A DNA stretch of 64,000 bases, taken from contig NC_045141.1 of assembly GCF_008831285.2 (NCBI RefSeq), forward strand, positions 16,788,106 to 16,852,105, in the 5' to 3' direction. Numbering within the stretch: position 1 is the stretch's first letter; each line of letters begins with the position of its first letter. The translations under genes and the position numbers were made by a program. Of the stretch, positions 36,066 to 48,815 are shown piece after piece. The notes beneath the pieces are model-generated. The model made no database searches. It saw nothing but the letters and a program-made list of their open reading frames with translations, and was not told the DNA's origin. This DNA comes from Nymphaea colorata. Taxonomy: Eukaryota > Streptophyta > Magnoliopsida > Nymphaeales > Nymphaeaceae.

Positions 36066-36548
36066 CCTTTCTCTCCAAGAAAAGGGATGCGGTTCTTAAG
36101 AGGTTAGAAGAGACTCCTTGCGTGGTCGCGGCGTCGCATAATTCCCCACTATATCCCAGAATGTCCGCCTACAAAACCGCTCTGTAAACCGCTTTCCTAC
36201 TTTCCGTTCGCCGGGATTCGAAAATCCCCTCAGAATCTCCGGCCCACAAATTTCATTTTCCAAAATATATATATATATATATATTCCCTTTCTTTCAAGA
36301 TTGTTTGGAGTAGGTAGCCGGTTCCTTTTGCCTCCAAATGAACATCATCCAGCCACGTCACCGCCTCCATTAATTTCACTACATTTTAATGAAAAAAGAA
36401 AACCGCCTTTTAATATTATTTCCTCTACCGTTCGACCTGAAAATCAATCGACGGATTCCACCGGCCGGATAATATCGTGCATAGCAAGGTTAGATTGACC
36501 CGTCTCCGGGAAGGGGGAACAAAAAAATCTGAGTGGACATGATGGCGA

Positions 36549-36794
36549 CACGTGGATCCGATTCCACCGATGGGTGGTCGAGATTCTCTTCGAGGCCCTT
36601 CTTTCCTTTTGGCGTCTTGGGTTCTCTTTTGGCGGCTCCAGCGACTGACACGTGGCGTCCTCATCGCCTTCACCTCGCCGAGTGAGAGCGAGAGCGAGAG
36701 GAGAATATTTTTTTTTTATTTTTAAAATGATTTTTATTATAAAAGAGATAAGGATGCCCCTGTCCCTTCTCTAACCTCGCCGAGCGGCCACGTG
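36549..36794. promoter_or_regulatory. Cluster of three G-boxes upstream of HHO
   Basis: CACGTG occurs at 36549-36554, 36649-36654 and 36789-36794, each followed by G on the plus strand (CACGTGG). They lie 715-960 bp upstream of the HHO start. CACGTGG(C) is the core of G-box/ABRE elements bound by bZIP and bHLH factors. Confidence 0.5.
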
Positions 36795-36799
36795 GGACC

Positions 36800-39700
36800 C
36801 GCGCCCACCCGATTTTGCCTGCCCCCGCGGTGCTAGGGGCAAAAGCGGGAGAAAAGGACCAAAAAGAGCAAGGTTGACAAAGGGGGAGTCGTACAACTAC
36901 AGCCTCCTCAGATTCCGTTTGCGCGAGTATCTTCCTTTTTCCACAAATACCCCCAACTTGTCCCAAAATTGCTTGTATAACTCTTTTGAGAAAAATAACC
37001 CTATTTTTCTTCGGTTGAAATTTCAAGAAGACGAGGTGCACAGAGGGGCCCCGTGGACTGGATTCGGGTAAAATTTTTATGAGAAATTTATATTTTTTCC
37101 TCATAAAGGTATTTTGGTCATTTGAAAAATGGATGGCAGGGGAGTAATTTTGTGTTAAGGTTGGGGGCGAAAAACAAAAGGGGAGGGATGAGGACGATTC
37201 CTCCCTTCCTTCCCCATCAGGGGCTGCCTGCCTGCGCTCGGGTCGCCGCATACTATAGATGCTTTACCTGGCGGAGGCCAATGTGGCGGGACCCACACAC
37301 ACCCCCGGATTCTCCCTTACCATCATGTGGGGCCCACACACTTGCTCGCCCAGCCCTCTCCTCCAGCTACCCGCCAAGCAATCGTAGCGTAGCGTGTCGT
37401 CTACCTCCGTCCCTTCCCCCACCCGCCCCACCCTGCAATTTTTACTGTATTACCCTTTCTAATTATCTTGATTAATTTTTCCTCTTTTTTAAGATCCGAA
37501 TCGGAGGCACGGCGTCTCGTGCCGGATACCCGAGTCCAAGCTCGTTCCCGACTTTCCCTTTCGTCCGCTTATAAACTCAAAAGCTATTTAGGGATTGTTT
37601 AATTGGCATTTTTTTATTTCATGAGCCGATTCCACCATTTCTTGCTTAGCCAGCAAAAGCTCTATCTAACTCGATAGATTGTTACGTTGAGATGTATGTT
37701 AATAATATGAAAACAAGTACTTTCCGAGCACATTCGGCGTCATAGTTTGTGTTTATCGAATTCTTCTTCGGGTTATGCACATATGGCTACAAGCATTTAA
37801 AAGCGATTAAGATTTCTACTTCCATAACAAGCTAAATTGTGAAACCCATTACTCCCCAAAAATTGAGAGAGCCTTCTTGTGTTAGCAGGACTCGCCCCTC
37901 ATATTCCGGTTTGAAGCCGTCTCGTCTCGAGCGGGAATACTCTTCGGGTGGGTAATATCGTAATTATAGCGGAAACCAGGCGATGGTAAATAAGCATGTA
38001 AACGAGGGCATTTATGGCAAGAGAAAGAAGACACGCCGTCGCGGGCCCCACGGGTGGGAAGAGAAACAGAAAAAGGGACGGAGAAGAAAAACGAAGCCGA
38101 GAGGAGGAATCAAAACCAAGCAGCGGCGTCCACAAAGGGAATCCGAATATGTCCGAGGGCATTTAGGTAAAAGCAGGTGCTGTAATGGCCGACGCTGACC
38201 TCACGCAATCCCGTGTCCGTCCGTTCCAAAGAGAAAAAAGCAGCGGCAAACAGCAAAAAGAGGAAAAGTGGACAGGCGCAATGAAAGCTTCCATTCCATC
38301 AAACTTATCTACAACGAACGAGAATTCGACGGTTTTCTTTTTCTCTTTCTTTTTTTGGTCTCTTCTGCTTTGGGACTAAAAAAGGAATTTCTCACTTTTC
38401 GCGAGTCCAATGATAGAGGCTTTCTCGAGGCAGGATACTAGCCCCTCCACTTCTCCTTTATTTCAGAAAGTTCACCCTAATTTTCAAACATTTACGAAAA
38501 ACATCATTTTTTATATAGATGGATGTGCCCCGTTCATGGAGCGAGAGCTGATTATAGCTGCTTAATATATTAATAAATTGAAATTTATTAATTCATTTAG
38601 CTCATTTAATTTCATGCAATTAATGCGAATATTCTATTATATACATAAAAAAATATAGTGTTTGTGTACTCGAGAGACTTATCTAGTGGAAATCCTCATC
38701 AGCGAGCATGTATTGTTAGGACTTTTTGGAAAGACTAGTTGTCCTAGCCTTGATCTTGTCCCATGAGGCATGCAATCATAGAACTTAAAGTCGGTTATAT
38801 ATTTTCCCTTTGTGACATTTATGAGTCAGCCCTACCAAGATAAAGGACAATTGTTTAGATGCTCCTTTGTTTTTATGAAAATGTTGGAACTTTGGTAAGG
38901 CCCCCCTTTCTCAAACATCTTTGTTAATCAAAGGTGACAACATTTATATGGCTCTTTTACATGTTTCACATAATTTTCTTCTGCCCTTACTCACTTCCAC
39001 TTGCTTGTTATTAAGAGAATATTAATAATATTATCATTGTTATCATTATTACTAATAGGCAATTTAAAAAAAAATAAAGTTTAGGAAAAAGAAAAATAAA
39101 TGAAGAAACTAACAAGAAAGCATAAAAATGACTTATAAAAAGTGGTGTTTTAGTAATGATAGAAATGAAGATAGTTCATCCAACTTAAGCTTTAAACTTT
39201 AAAGCAAAATTAATGTAAAAATTATGACAAAAAAACACGATAAAAATGTGCCAAATTTATTTCGGAGTTTTTTTTTCAAGAAAATGTGAAAAAGACAGTT
39301 TTTTTTTTCGCATTCATTATTTTAATTGCATTTATCAGGTCTTTTTCGAAAAAGACAGATTTTCTGTTCATATGGTTCGAAGCAGCCCATAGGGTTGTCA
39401 ATGAATAGTGGGATAGACTTAATCAGCGATCTGAATCCAAAACCATTTAATCGGATCTGACAAAGAAAACCAAATCCGTATTATTTGAATATGGAATCTG
39501 TATGTGGATTCACGATAACTGAAACCGTATGATAGTCCTGCATCTGATTAGGATAGACTGAACACTAAGCGATTGTACAAAAGTATTGGACCCTGCACTA
39601 GTTGGATCTGGATCCAAACTTTGAAAAATAGGTCCAAGTTTGAGTTCAGGTTCAAATTTAATTATATGGGAACCCCCATTAGGCCAACCATTCATATGCC

Positions 39701-40222
39701 AAAAAAACAAGTTTTCAGTATATCAAATTGAACGGAAGAGTGATTTAAACTCCTAATTGGCACATTTTATTAATGCAGCAGGACCTTATGTAGACTCCGG
39801 ATATTTTAACAAAATAATGACAAATATATATATGTTTTTATTAAAAACAAAAAGCTCGGAACAAGCCAATGTTGTTAATTTTGGATCTTTGTATGAGTTG
39901 AAAACCAATATTTGCACCATTAACATTTATATTAAGTTAGAAACATATATGTATGATTAGAATGTTTATCTTACATATGTATGTTTATACACATACACAC
40001 AAGAAAATTGGTATATCCAAGACCACGTGGGTCAAGGATAAACCCCAAACCTCTCAAGTCATTGTTAGAGTATATTTAAAACTAAAGATAAACACCTTCA
40101 ATGTTTATAAACGCTAATTGAGTCTTGGTCGAAGTGGTTCATAAAAGAATAGATTCTTCCACTAGTGAAATATTGACGTTATAAGAGCCATTCATTTTTT
40201 TATTGCTATAGAAACACTATTT

Positions 40223-40225
<3 letters not shown>
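36800..40225. other. Intergenic DNA with a GC-rich block at 36.6-37.5 kb
   Basis: 36.6-37.5 kb is GC-rich and contains GGGCCCAC-type (TCP) and GGNCCCAC motifs, for example near 37330, but no gene that I recognise starts from it on either strand. From 37.5 kb the DNA is AT-rich and empty. 39.38-39.72 kb looks like a worn repeat ('gatctgaatccaaa', 'ggatctggatcc'). Confidence 0.5.

Positions 40226-40272
<47 letters not shown>
40226..40272. repeat. (TA)n microsatellite
   Basis: About 23 uninterrupted TA units in intergenic DNA. Confidence 0.95.
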
Positions 40273-40274
<2 letters not shown>

Positions 40275-40797
40275 TCCAAGCATTCTTAAGATGGCATATT
40301 TATGATTGGATTCTAGAAAAAAAATGCTCACCCAATCAATTTTGAGGGGACTGGTTTTTATCTCTTGGATTTTTTCGTTCAAGTTTGGATAGATAAATCA
40401 TTCGGCCTATCACAGCACTCCACCCTTTGGCACTAGGAGCTAAAGCAAGTGTGAGCCGCATGTGGGTCGCGGCCTCTAGTAACCTTAAAAAACTTCTTAT
40501 TCTAGTGCCTTTTAAAAATTTTATACTTAATACCCCTTAGCCAGAATTTTCCGTCTCTCCTATCAAATAGTAAGTTTAAACATTCTCACATTTCATCGAG
40601 TGGACGTGATTAGAGGGAAAGCCAGACAGCCGAAGGATTTTACCTTAGTGGCAAAACCAAAAAAATTGTTTTGCGTGAGCACTTGTTTAAAAATACTCAT
40701 ATGTAGTAGGACCCTTTTATATATATATATATATAAAGATGCCTATTTAAAAATAAAAAAAAGATTAAGAGAATGGTGTGGACATGTGACTCTTCTA

Positions 40798-40800
<3 letters not shown>

Positions 40801-40877
<77 letters not shown>

Positions 40878-40888
40878 AGAGAGAGAGA

Positions 40889-40976
<88 letters not shown>
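40801..40976. repeat. Doubled compound (TA)n(GA)n(TA)n(GA)n array
   Basis: (TA) to about 40844, (GA) with AAAG interruptions to about 40888, then 'ctta', (TA) to about 40948 and (GA) to 40976. It looks like two copies of the same TA-GA block in the same direction. Long Tyr-Ile or Ser-Leu frames across it are not genes. Confidence 0.95.
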
Positions 40977-40979
<3 letters not shown>

Positions 40980-42161
40980 ATAACAGATCTGTTTTGTCTT
41001 TTGTGAGTGGATAAGTTTGGAGCATACTTTGGAGTTGCCGGTTTGGCGCGATGTGTGAAGGAAGAGGAGGAGTGGGTACGAGAGAATCTTGGTGGATGTG
41101 GATCAGGTGGGGATGCCTCTCCAGTCTCTTCACTCACTTTCTCTCCTTGTCTTTCTATCCAAAGGAAAAGGAAGGAAGCCATGGCTGGACTCGATGCCAG
41201 TCGGCCATTAACAGCAGCACTGGAAGGACGCAAAGGTTTCGGCGTGAAAAATCGTTCCAATCAGATGGGCCACCTGATTCTTGCTCATATTATAAAGAAA
41301 AATTCGTGATGCTTTCAAAGTATGAAATGGTTTGAGATCTGGACAAACTGTTGGGGATCCAAATATGTGGTGATTGTTTGTTGGTAACAGTACCTGTAGG
41401 GGTCCGCCCCGATCCAGAGCGGATACGATCTATCACCCGGATCTCCTTTTACAATGGCCACATCACTCTGTCTTCCGCATCTATTGATTTAGTCCAATCC
41501 TTTTTCGGAGGGCCGACCAAATATAAGTTTTATAAATTGAGAAACGAAAAGGGGCGACGAGCTGTCATGCAAAAGGATGATCAAGTTTGCGCTCCCAGCG
41601 ACTAATGAGCGAATCTAACTTTTTTTTTTTATAAATTTTAATTTGTTTTTTAAACATCCCTATTTATGTTGGTGTATATATGTATGTTGTCTGTACAAGT
41701 ACGGCTGCACGCCCGGTCGCCGGCGAGTAGCCCGCCTGACTCTCTCGGACTTGAAATGTTATTGGGCTGATTTGGGTGGGCTCGATAAGTTAGGGTGGGA
41801 CTAATAACAGTTTTTTAATATATATATATTTTTATTATTTTATTAAGTTTTTTAATATTTATATATTATTTTATATTAAAAATATATATTTTATATCTCT
41901 TATAGGGCCGGGCTCGAGTTGGGTTTCGAGCCAAGCCTGAGTTCAGGCCAGGCCGGCCTGATGCCCAGGGTTAGTTCCAAACAGCATAAATAATGTGGAT
42001 GGAGAGCAAGGTCATGAAGATCACTGTAGACAGAGGCGAAGAGGCAAGAAATATATCTTAACACCCGATCGTTCACCACTTCCTAAATCCGGCGCCACCA
42101 ACGGCAGATCAGTAGAAAGAGAGACTAAGAGTGCCAAGTGCTACTGTATTTTTCAAAGATT
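40977..42161. other. Intergenic DNA
   Basis: No gene recognised. 41.70-41.97 kb has an AT-rich centre flanked by GC-rich, ggcccggg-like arms ('cgcccggtcgccggcg' and 'caggccggcctgatgccc'), probably a worn transposable element; no target duplication was found. Confidence 0.5.
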
Positions 42162-42791
42162 TGTAAATTAAAGCTTAGTACAGATTTGATCTATGTGATG
42201 TCTCTAGAAATTTCAATTAATTCTGTGATGTTAAGGCTGTGTAAGTAAGGTTTTCTATTCCTTTGAGCTTGAAATGAAATTCAACTGCTTATATTGTGCG
42301 GATATAAAATTAAATTTTTATTGAAAAGGAGATATACATCAAGCTTTTGATCTTAATAAGTAGACCATATTAAACGCATTGACGTATTCCGGGTGAATAT
42401 ACATCAACATATTTAGTTTGAGCCGACAAGACATGCACCTGTATATCTTTTTCATTTTCATAATATATTTTCATACCTCTTCTAGCTCTGTATACATGGT
42501 ACATTCCGTATATCATGCAACCTTAATGTGTCCGTCTCCTACGCCCGATTTCCTGTGTTTTATGTTATTTTCTGCAAATTTGATCATGAAAAGAGGTGCG
42601 AAATATATCAACATATAACAATAAAACAAAAATTTTAGAAATTCGATTTTTATAATTTTTTAAGACTGTAAATTGTTAAAATGTTTTTTTTTTTAATCGA
42701 GACACTAAATTGTTAAAACCTTATAAAATTTAATTCTACAGTTGATTTGCATGATTTCTTTTTGTCCAACAAATTTGCATTCATCACACAC

Positions 42792-42867
<76 letters not shown>

Positions 42868-43160
42868 AAAGCCATGCATTCTCATATTTGCACTATATAA
42901 AGCTCGAAGAAGAGAAGACATTAGCGACTCCTAGTTGATGAGCAATAGATGAAGAAGGGAGAACAAGAACCGAGCTCCATAACTAGCATTGAGTATGAAT
43001 GGTGATCAAGAAACGGATGTGGCCACGGCTTCATTGTCCATCTTCGATGAATGAAGGAAGATGCATATATAGCCTGAGCTAGAGAAAGTGGATGATAGAG
43101 CAGAGCTTACGGTGCCACAGGCCAAAGAGTTGCTGCAAGCAGCAGAGATGATTTAATTGG
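42162..43160 (+). repeat. Tandem segmental duplication, unit 1 (with TATA-box segment)
   Basis: About 1.0 kb is clearly similar to 43552-44465, with a start-to-start distance of about 1.39 kb. Shared landmarks in order: 'acagatttgatctatgtgat', 'gatatacatcaa', 'gacgtattccgggtgaa', 'gtatacatggtacattccg', 'tgtccgtctcctacgc', 'aaagccatgcattctcatat', 'atggatgatagagcagagct'-type text. At 42891-42899 it has ctatataaa, a good TATA box, with a CATGCA motif about 20 bp before it. Short frames after the TATA box do not run on. It is probably the 5' part of a decayed gene; the family was not recognised. Confidence 0.65.
42787..42866. repeat. (CA)n(GA)n microsatellite inside duplication unit 1
   Basis: About 9 CA units run into about 29 GA units. 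Unit 2 lacks it at the matching place (only 'gagagaaacagaaagag', about 44142), so the expansion or loss came after duplication. Confidence 0.9.
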
Positions 43161-43551
43161 TCTTATTAATCACAAAATGATCAGACAGTGGATGTCATTG
43201 GTTCGAAAAAATACCGAGAGGCCAACAATCATGTAATAATGGATTCGCGGAAAGATGAGGGTTTGCTGCATGTGATGAGTGACAAATTCAGAGAGTTTAC
43301 TCCCAAGAAACAGAGAACATCAAACTAGATGATCAATGGCGAGCCCTTCCTGTTCATCAAGTTTTGAAAAATATTTAGGATAATATTCGCTTCAATCAGG
43401 TGAGCAGAGAAAATACTGCAACAAAGGACACCCCGCTATATTTCAACTTACATGTAAGCGTCATTTTTTAAGATGTATAGTATTTGCCCTAATTCACTTA
43501 TATGTGAAATTAATGAAGCGAGGTTTCTTCTTTTCATCTTGAATTTCCAAA

Positions 43552-44465
43552 TATTTGTAAGCTGACAGATTTGATCTACATGATTTCTTTAGTTTAATTA
43601 CATAGTGTTAAGGCCGTGTAGGTAAGGTTCAGTTCCATTCCTATGGGCTTAAAATCAACGGACTTCAGTTCCATTCTTATGGGCTTAAAATCAAATTCAA
43701 CTGCATGTGATGTGCAGATATAAGATCATATTTTCATTTAACAAGAGATATACATCAATTTAAGCAAATTCAACTACATGTAATGTGCAGATGTAAGATC
43801 ACATTTTCATTTAAAAAGAGATATACTTCAAACTTTGAGCTTATTAAGTATACCATGTTAAATGAATTGACATATTCCGGGTGAAAATACATTAGCATAT
43901 TCAGATTGAACATGCACCTACTTATCTTTTTCGTTTCATTATATATTTTCGTACCTCTTTTAGCACTGTATATATACATGGTACATTTCATATATCATTC
44001 TCCCTTCATGTGTCCGCCTCCTACGCGCGATTTCCAGTGCTTTAAATTGTTTTCTGCTTATTTAATCATGAAAAATATATGCAAAATATATAAACATATA
44101 ACAACAAAACACAATAGGAAATCAATTTTTAGAAAATTTTAAGAGAGAAACAGAAAGAGTAAAGTAAAGCCATGCATTTTCATATTGTCCATTATTTAAA
44201 ACTCGAAGAAGAGAAGCCATATTAGCGGCTTCAAGTTGATGAGGAATAGACCAAGAAGGGAGAAGAAGAACCAAGCTCCACAACTAGCAGTGAATGGTGT
44301 TCATGAAACGGATCTAGCCATGGTTTCATTGCCTGCCCATCTTCGATGAATGTTGGGAGAAGGAAAAATGCATACATGTTCGGAGCTAGAGAAAATGGAT
44401 GATAGAGCAGAGCTTATGGTGCCACAGGCCGATCGAAGAGTTGCTGCAAGAAGCAGAGATGATAT
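43552..44465 (+). repeat. Tandem segmental duplication, unit 2
   Basis: Second copy of 42162-43160. It contains two further small tandem duplications absent from unit 1: a ~36-bp one at 43634-43705 ('gttccattc.tatgggctta') and a ~65-bp one at about 43698-43830 ('caaattcaact.catgt.atg'). The TATA box of unit 1 is changed to ttatttaaa. Similarity ends near 44465. Confidence 0.65.
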
Positions 44466-44534
44466 TGCTTGGCCTTTTTATATATGTATAAAATTCTAAT
44501 TAAGCAACAGAGACGAGAAAAAAGGAATATCGCA

Positions 44535-44535
<1 letters not shown>

Positions 44536-44586
<51 letters not shown>
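44536..44586. repeat. (TA)n microsatellite
   Basis: About 25 TA units just past unit 2 of the tandem duplication. A (GT)n(TA)n(TTTA)n compound array follows at about 44848-44890. Confidence 0.95.
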
Positions 44587-44588
<2 letters not shown>

Positions 44589-45399
44589 TCTACACTGAAT
44601 GGATGCGATTCACGTAACAGGAATCGCCATAAAAGGGTTGATTTTGATCTAAGGCCAAAGAATTCCAGTTGTACATAGAGAGGGCCATCTATGATTCATG
44701 TTTTAGAAAAGCAAATCTATGTGAATTGATTCGAATTCTATGGAGATACAGTAACATCGCGAGGAGAGAGATCTGTAAAACTACATGAAACTCACATCTA
44801 AAATATATATGGATTTCATATATGAATTTGTTAAATCTAGCGTTAAGTGTGTGTGTGTGTGTATATATATATTTATTTATTTATTTATTTCTCCTGACAT
44901 AGGTCCAAAATAATCCACGTAGTTGAATTTCTTTCTTTTTTTTTTGCCACAATCTAAATGCGCAGAAGTGTGAACTATGGAGATGAAAAATTATGTATGC
45001 AAAAAGTTTTACATAAATAAAACTGAAAAATGGGGTGGATCCAGCCACCGGTATGAGGGTCATATCTAGTCGGAGAAAAACGAAAGATGTTTAAAGAGAC
45101 TTTACCCGAGAAGCATCAGGTTTAATAAAATTAAGCTTTAAAGGGAAATTTTTTGAAAACATATCAAAAATTTGGTAATAATAAAAAGCACATATAACTT
45201 CTGTGTATTGTTAAAAACACAGTTTAGTTTTGCACCACAAAATAAAAACAAAAAACCTGCTATAAATTTTAAGTTATAGCTAATCTAAATAAGGTTAGTG
45301 ATACATCAAATAACTAAAATGGACTGGACATAAATAGGTTAATGTAAGTTCTTTATTTTGGGGGTCACGCATATCACTTTTTAATGTACGAATGTTACA

Positions 45400-45520
45400 T
45401 GAAACTAAAATTCTGAAAAAAGAAATAACAGTGAAGTGTGACGGCAATCGGATTTGAATCCCGTACCTCTTAAATGTGAGCCGCCTTAGACATGTACGTG
45501 CTATGCCCTTAAGTCGGCGA
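45400..45520 (-). mobile_element. tRNA-derived SINE-like sequence
   Basis: On the minus strand there is a tRNA-like head. tagcacgtacatgtctaagg resembles an A box of tRNA-Leu type, and about 30 nt further gggattcaaatcc resembles a B box. The acceptor stem is not paired, so it is not a working tRNA gene. Such pol III heads are typical of plant SINEs; no target duplication or tail was found, so the full element is uncertain. Confidence 0.35.
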
Positions 45521-45539
45521 CACACACACACACCTTCTT

Positions 45540-46892
45540 CGATCTTCTTCTTCGATCATCTTCTTCGATCATGGTTAAGCCTTACGCATTCAATGTGTTG
45601 CAGATGCTGCAGGTTGCAGGTAGACGTGGAAGAATGCATGCGGAGCCACCAGGCCATCTCTGTGGTTCCGCTTTTCTTCCAAGCTGCAGGCGGTGGTCCA
45701 GCCAACCCAAATCACCATCAACAGCAGTGAGAGGAAGAAACCAGCCTTTCTCCTGTCCTCTAGCAATGGCTGAAGGCATTGCTTGCTCCCTACCTTTTGC
45801 AATGACTGTGAATCATTACTCTGCTTTTTCTTTCTTGGCCTTTTCGCAAAGTTCTTCGGATTGATTGGCTACAAGCTGTTGTGTCGGTAGAGTGGAACCA
45901 GTGAGCACAGAACAGGTGCATAGCTTGACTGTGTTGAGCATAAAGCAGGAGTTTTAAGCGGTTGGCAGCCATTAAAACGGGTTGATCTTATTGACTGAAT
46001 GGACCTTTCGCAAGAGGAATTTCAATGCGTCGGATTTGGATAGAATATCTGACCATACTGCTTCAAAAAGTTGGATATGGAAAAAAAATTTTAAAATCCA
46101 ATCAGGTTTGAGAGATGACTTCCAATTAAATTTGGCTGTAAATTATAAATGTTGGATTGGATTTGAATTTAGAAGCGGGGTTAGTCAGTCTTGAATAAAA
46201 ATCTTATATCCAATATGCATCCTTGACCGTCAACTATGGATTGATTGAATTTGAATCCATTTAGGTTGAATGCCATAGTGCATAGTGCTGATACCTAAAG
46301 TGGTGAACCAGATACCTACAACAGGCCAAGCAGCTAGCAAAAAGTGTAAGGAACAAGAGTTGTTGAAACTAGCATATTGAAAGATCAATCGGCCAAAATA
46401 ACCATGAGCAACTACGATATTATAGGTTTCTTCCTCTTCACCGAATCTGTAACCTTCATTAACAGACTCATTTTCAGTAATTTCTCTTAAGAAACTAGAG
46501 GTTACCAAGGAACTATGCATAACATTTAATAGAGAGCAGCCAAATACACGAGCCACACCTAACATGTGGAATGGATGCATAAGGATGTTGTGTTCAGCAT
46601 GAAATACAATCATGAACATATTAAAAGTCAGATTTTAACTTATCATAATACGGCTTGGATTTGATTGTATAATTAAAAGTCGGATTTAGTTTCAGATCTG
46701 AATTTAGCAGAAGTCAGGTTCAGGTTGGGTTCTGATTGCAAATTTGAAAATAGGATTGTGTCAATTCCTCGCATAAACCAGCTCATTTCAACAGCCCGTT
46801 AGACTCAACATGGAACTCTTGGAATGTCCTTGCGACTTAGAGGCCCAATGATGCTTCTAGAATCCTTTCAGCTAATAAAGGTGTGATGAATG

Positions 46893-46923
<31 letters not shown>

Positions 46924-48255
46924 GAAGATTCTACTTGGTGGGGGATGTTCTTGGATGACTAAAATAAAAAAATTCCATCTTCCATTTGATGGCGGATGCT
47001 ATTGAATGAAAAAAATAAAATACCCATCTTTAAGCTGAAAGTGTCACAAGTCATTGCCGCACCATAAATCATATCATTAATGCTCTTTTAATTATTGTCT
47101 TTTAGTGACAATTTTTTAGAGGGGTTGTTGGATGACACCCTCATGAAACTTAGTTTTTACAAATTTTTTTTATAAAACTAAGTTTTATGAAAGACTGGAT
47201 AAAAAATCTAGTTTTTAAAATCCAGTTGGAATGTTTGAATGACAAGGCAAAAATTTAAGGACGAGGTAAAGATCATCTTGCCTTTAAAAAAGTGAGATGA
47301 GACAAGTTCTTTTGGCACACTATGAAAACCAAGCTTCTGTGGAAGCTGGGTTTGGGCAAAATGTATTAGTGTTGGCATTTTAGAGGCAAATGTACTTGAA
47401 ATGAAATTTTAGAGGCAAAATTAGAATTTGGGTTGTCTATCTATGTTTCACCCACATAATTTTTAGTCAACTGACAACATCTTCGATATCCAGCTTATTT
47501 GAATTCTTGAGGTTTCTAATCTTGTTTGAACTCCTAAGTTTTCTAATAAACTGTTAATGATTTTAAAACTCATCATGTCATCTTTTTTGGGTGTACTTTA
47601 AGCCATCATACTGGTCTAAACCTCACCCTTGCTTGGGCTTTGTTTATCTCGATCAAGCTGAGCTCGAGCTGCAAGATTCGAGCACAACTAGAGTTGAGCT
47701 CCGCTTAAGTTCGTGACGAAGCTCAAGCTAGGGAGACACAGCTAAGCTTGACCTTTCTTGGGATGTCCTTGCCTCTTTATTCCCATCACAGCATTGGAAA
47801 GGAATACCATTAGTCATGTTAACGTACGCCGTTACCAGGTTGACGGCTACATTAGAAATGTACGTGGAACTTTAAACTAAAGTTGGAAGCACAAGGTTTC
47901 ATATCAATTATATACTTTTCTTCTTCATGGGTATCCCAAAAGAATTGTATGGGCTAAGGATTCCCATAGATCATGGTAGATTGGGAATATATTCAATTCA
48001 ATGGATCAAATTTAGATCATATATTTAACTAACAATGACTCTCATTAAATCGAGTCATCTAATCATCTACCTAAAGTTGTCCATCTAAAGCTAAGAGAAA
48101 AACAAAGGAAAAAAAAAGTATAAACTAATATTATATGACGGAAATGCTATCACTTTTTTTTTTTTTCTCTTAACCATCCAACATCCATTTTGCTGAATTG
48201 AACCGTGTATATTAAATGGCTACGTGACTCTTCTAAAAAATTAGAGTAACCATTC

Positions 48256-48299
<44 letters not shown>

Positions 48300-48760
48300 C
48301 CATTGCCATCTCTAATTTAGTCACGTAAAAATAAACTAAATTAAACAATTTACCTGTACCTTTCTATGCAACCGATGGGGAAGGACAAAATGTAGGGGAA
48401 GATTTAAATCCACCTCTACCTTTCACTTAACTAATCTCAATCGGCCTTGACGTCACATTGTTGATGTTACGAAGTTAAGAGAAGACGTAAATTAGACGGG
48501 TTGGCTTGTATATAGTTCTAGTGACATAGCCCCAAGACGTTGATCCCGTAACTACGGCAACCTGATAACCATTGGTTAAAATATATAGGGCGAGTAGAGA
48601 GAGTTATCCTCAAAGTCTAATCACTGCGTTTCTTGGTTCAAGTTTAGACCGAGAAATTCTCTGGCATCGTATAAGGTATTTAATCATGACAGACCAATTT
48701 AATGTATTGAATGGTGTGTTTATTCACACCTACAAGATGCATTGCATCAGTCTTTATTGG

Positions 48761-48815
<55 letters not shown>

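Noticed and set aside
36670..37251. 193-codon minus-strand frame upstream of the HHO gene
   Set aside because: Low-complexity Lys/Ser-rich translation without any domain, placed in GC-rich promoter-like DNA with G-boxes; length is explained by base composition.
40697..41260. Long minus-strand frames with Tyr-Ile and Ser-Leu runs (also at 8.9-9.4 kb)
   Set aside because: Produced by (TA)n and (GA)n microsatellites, which have no stop codon in some frames.
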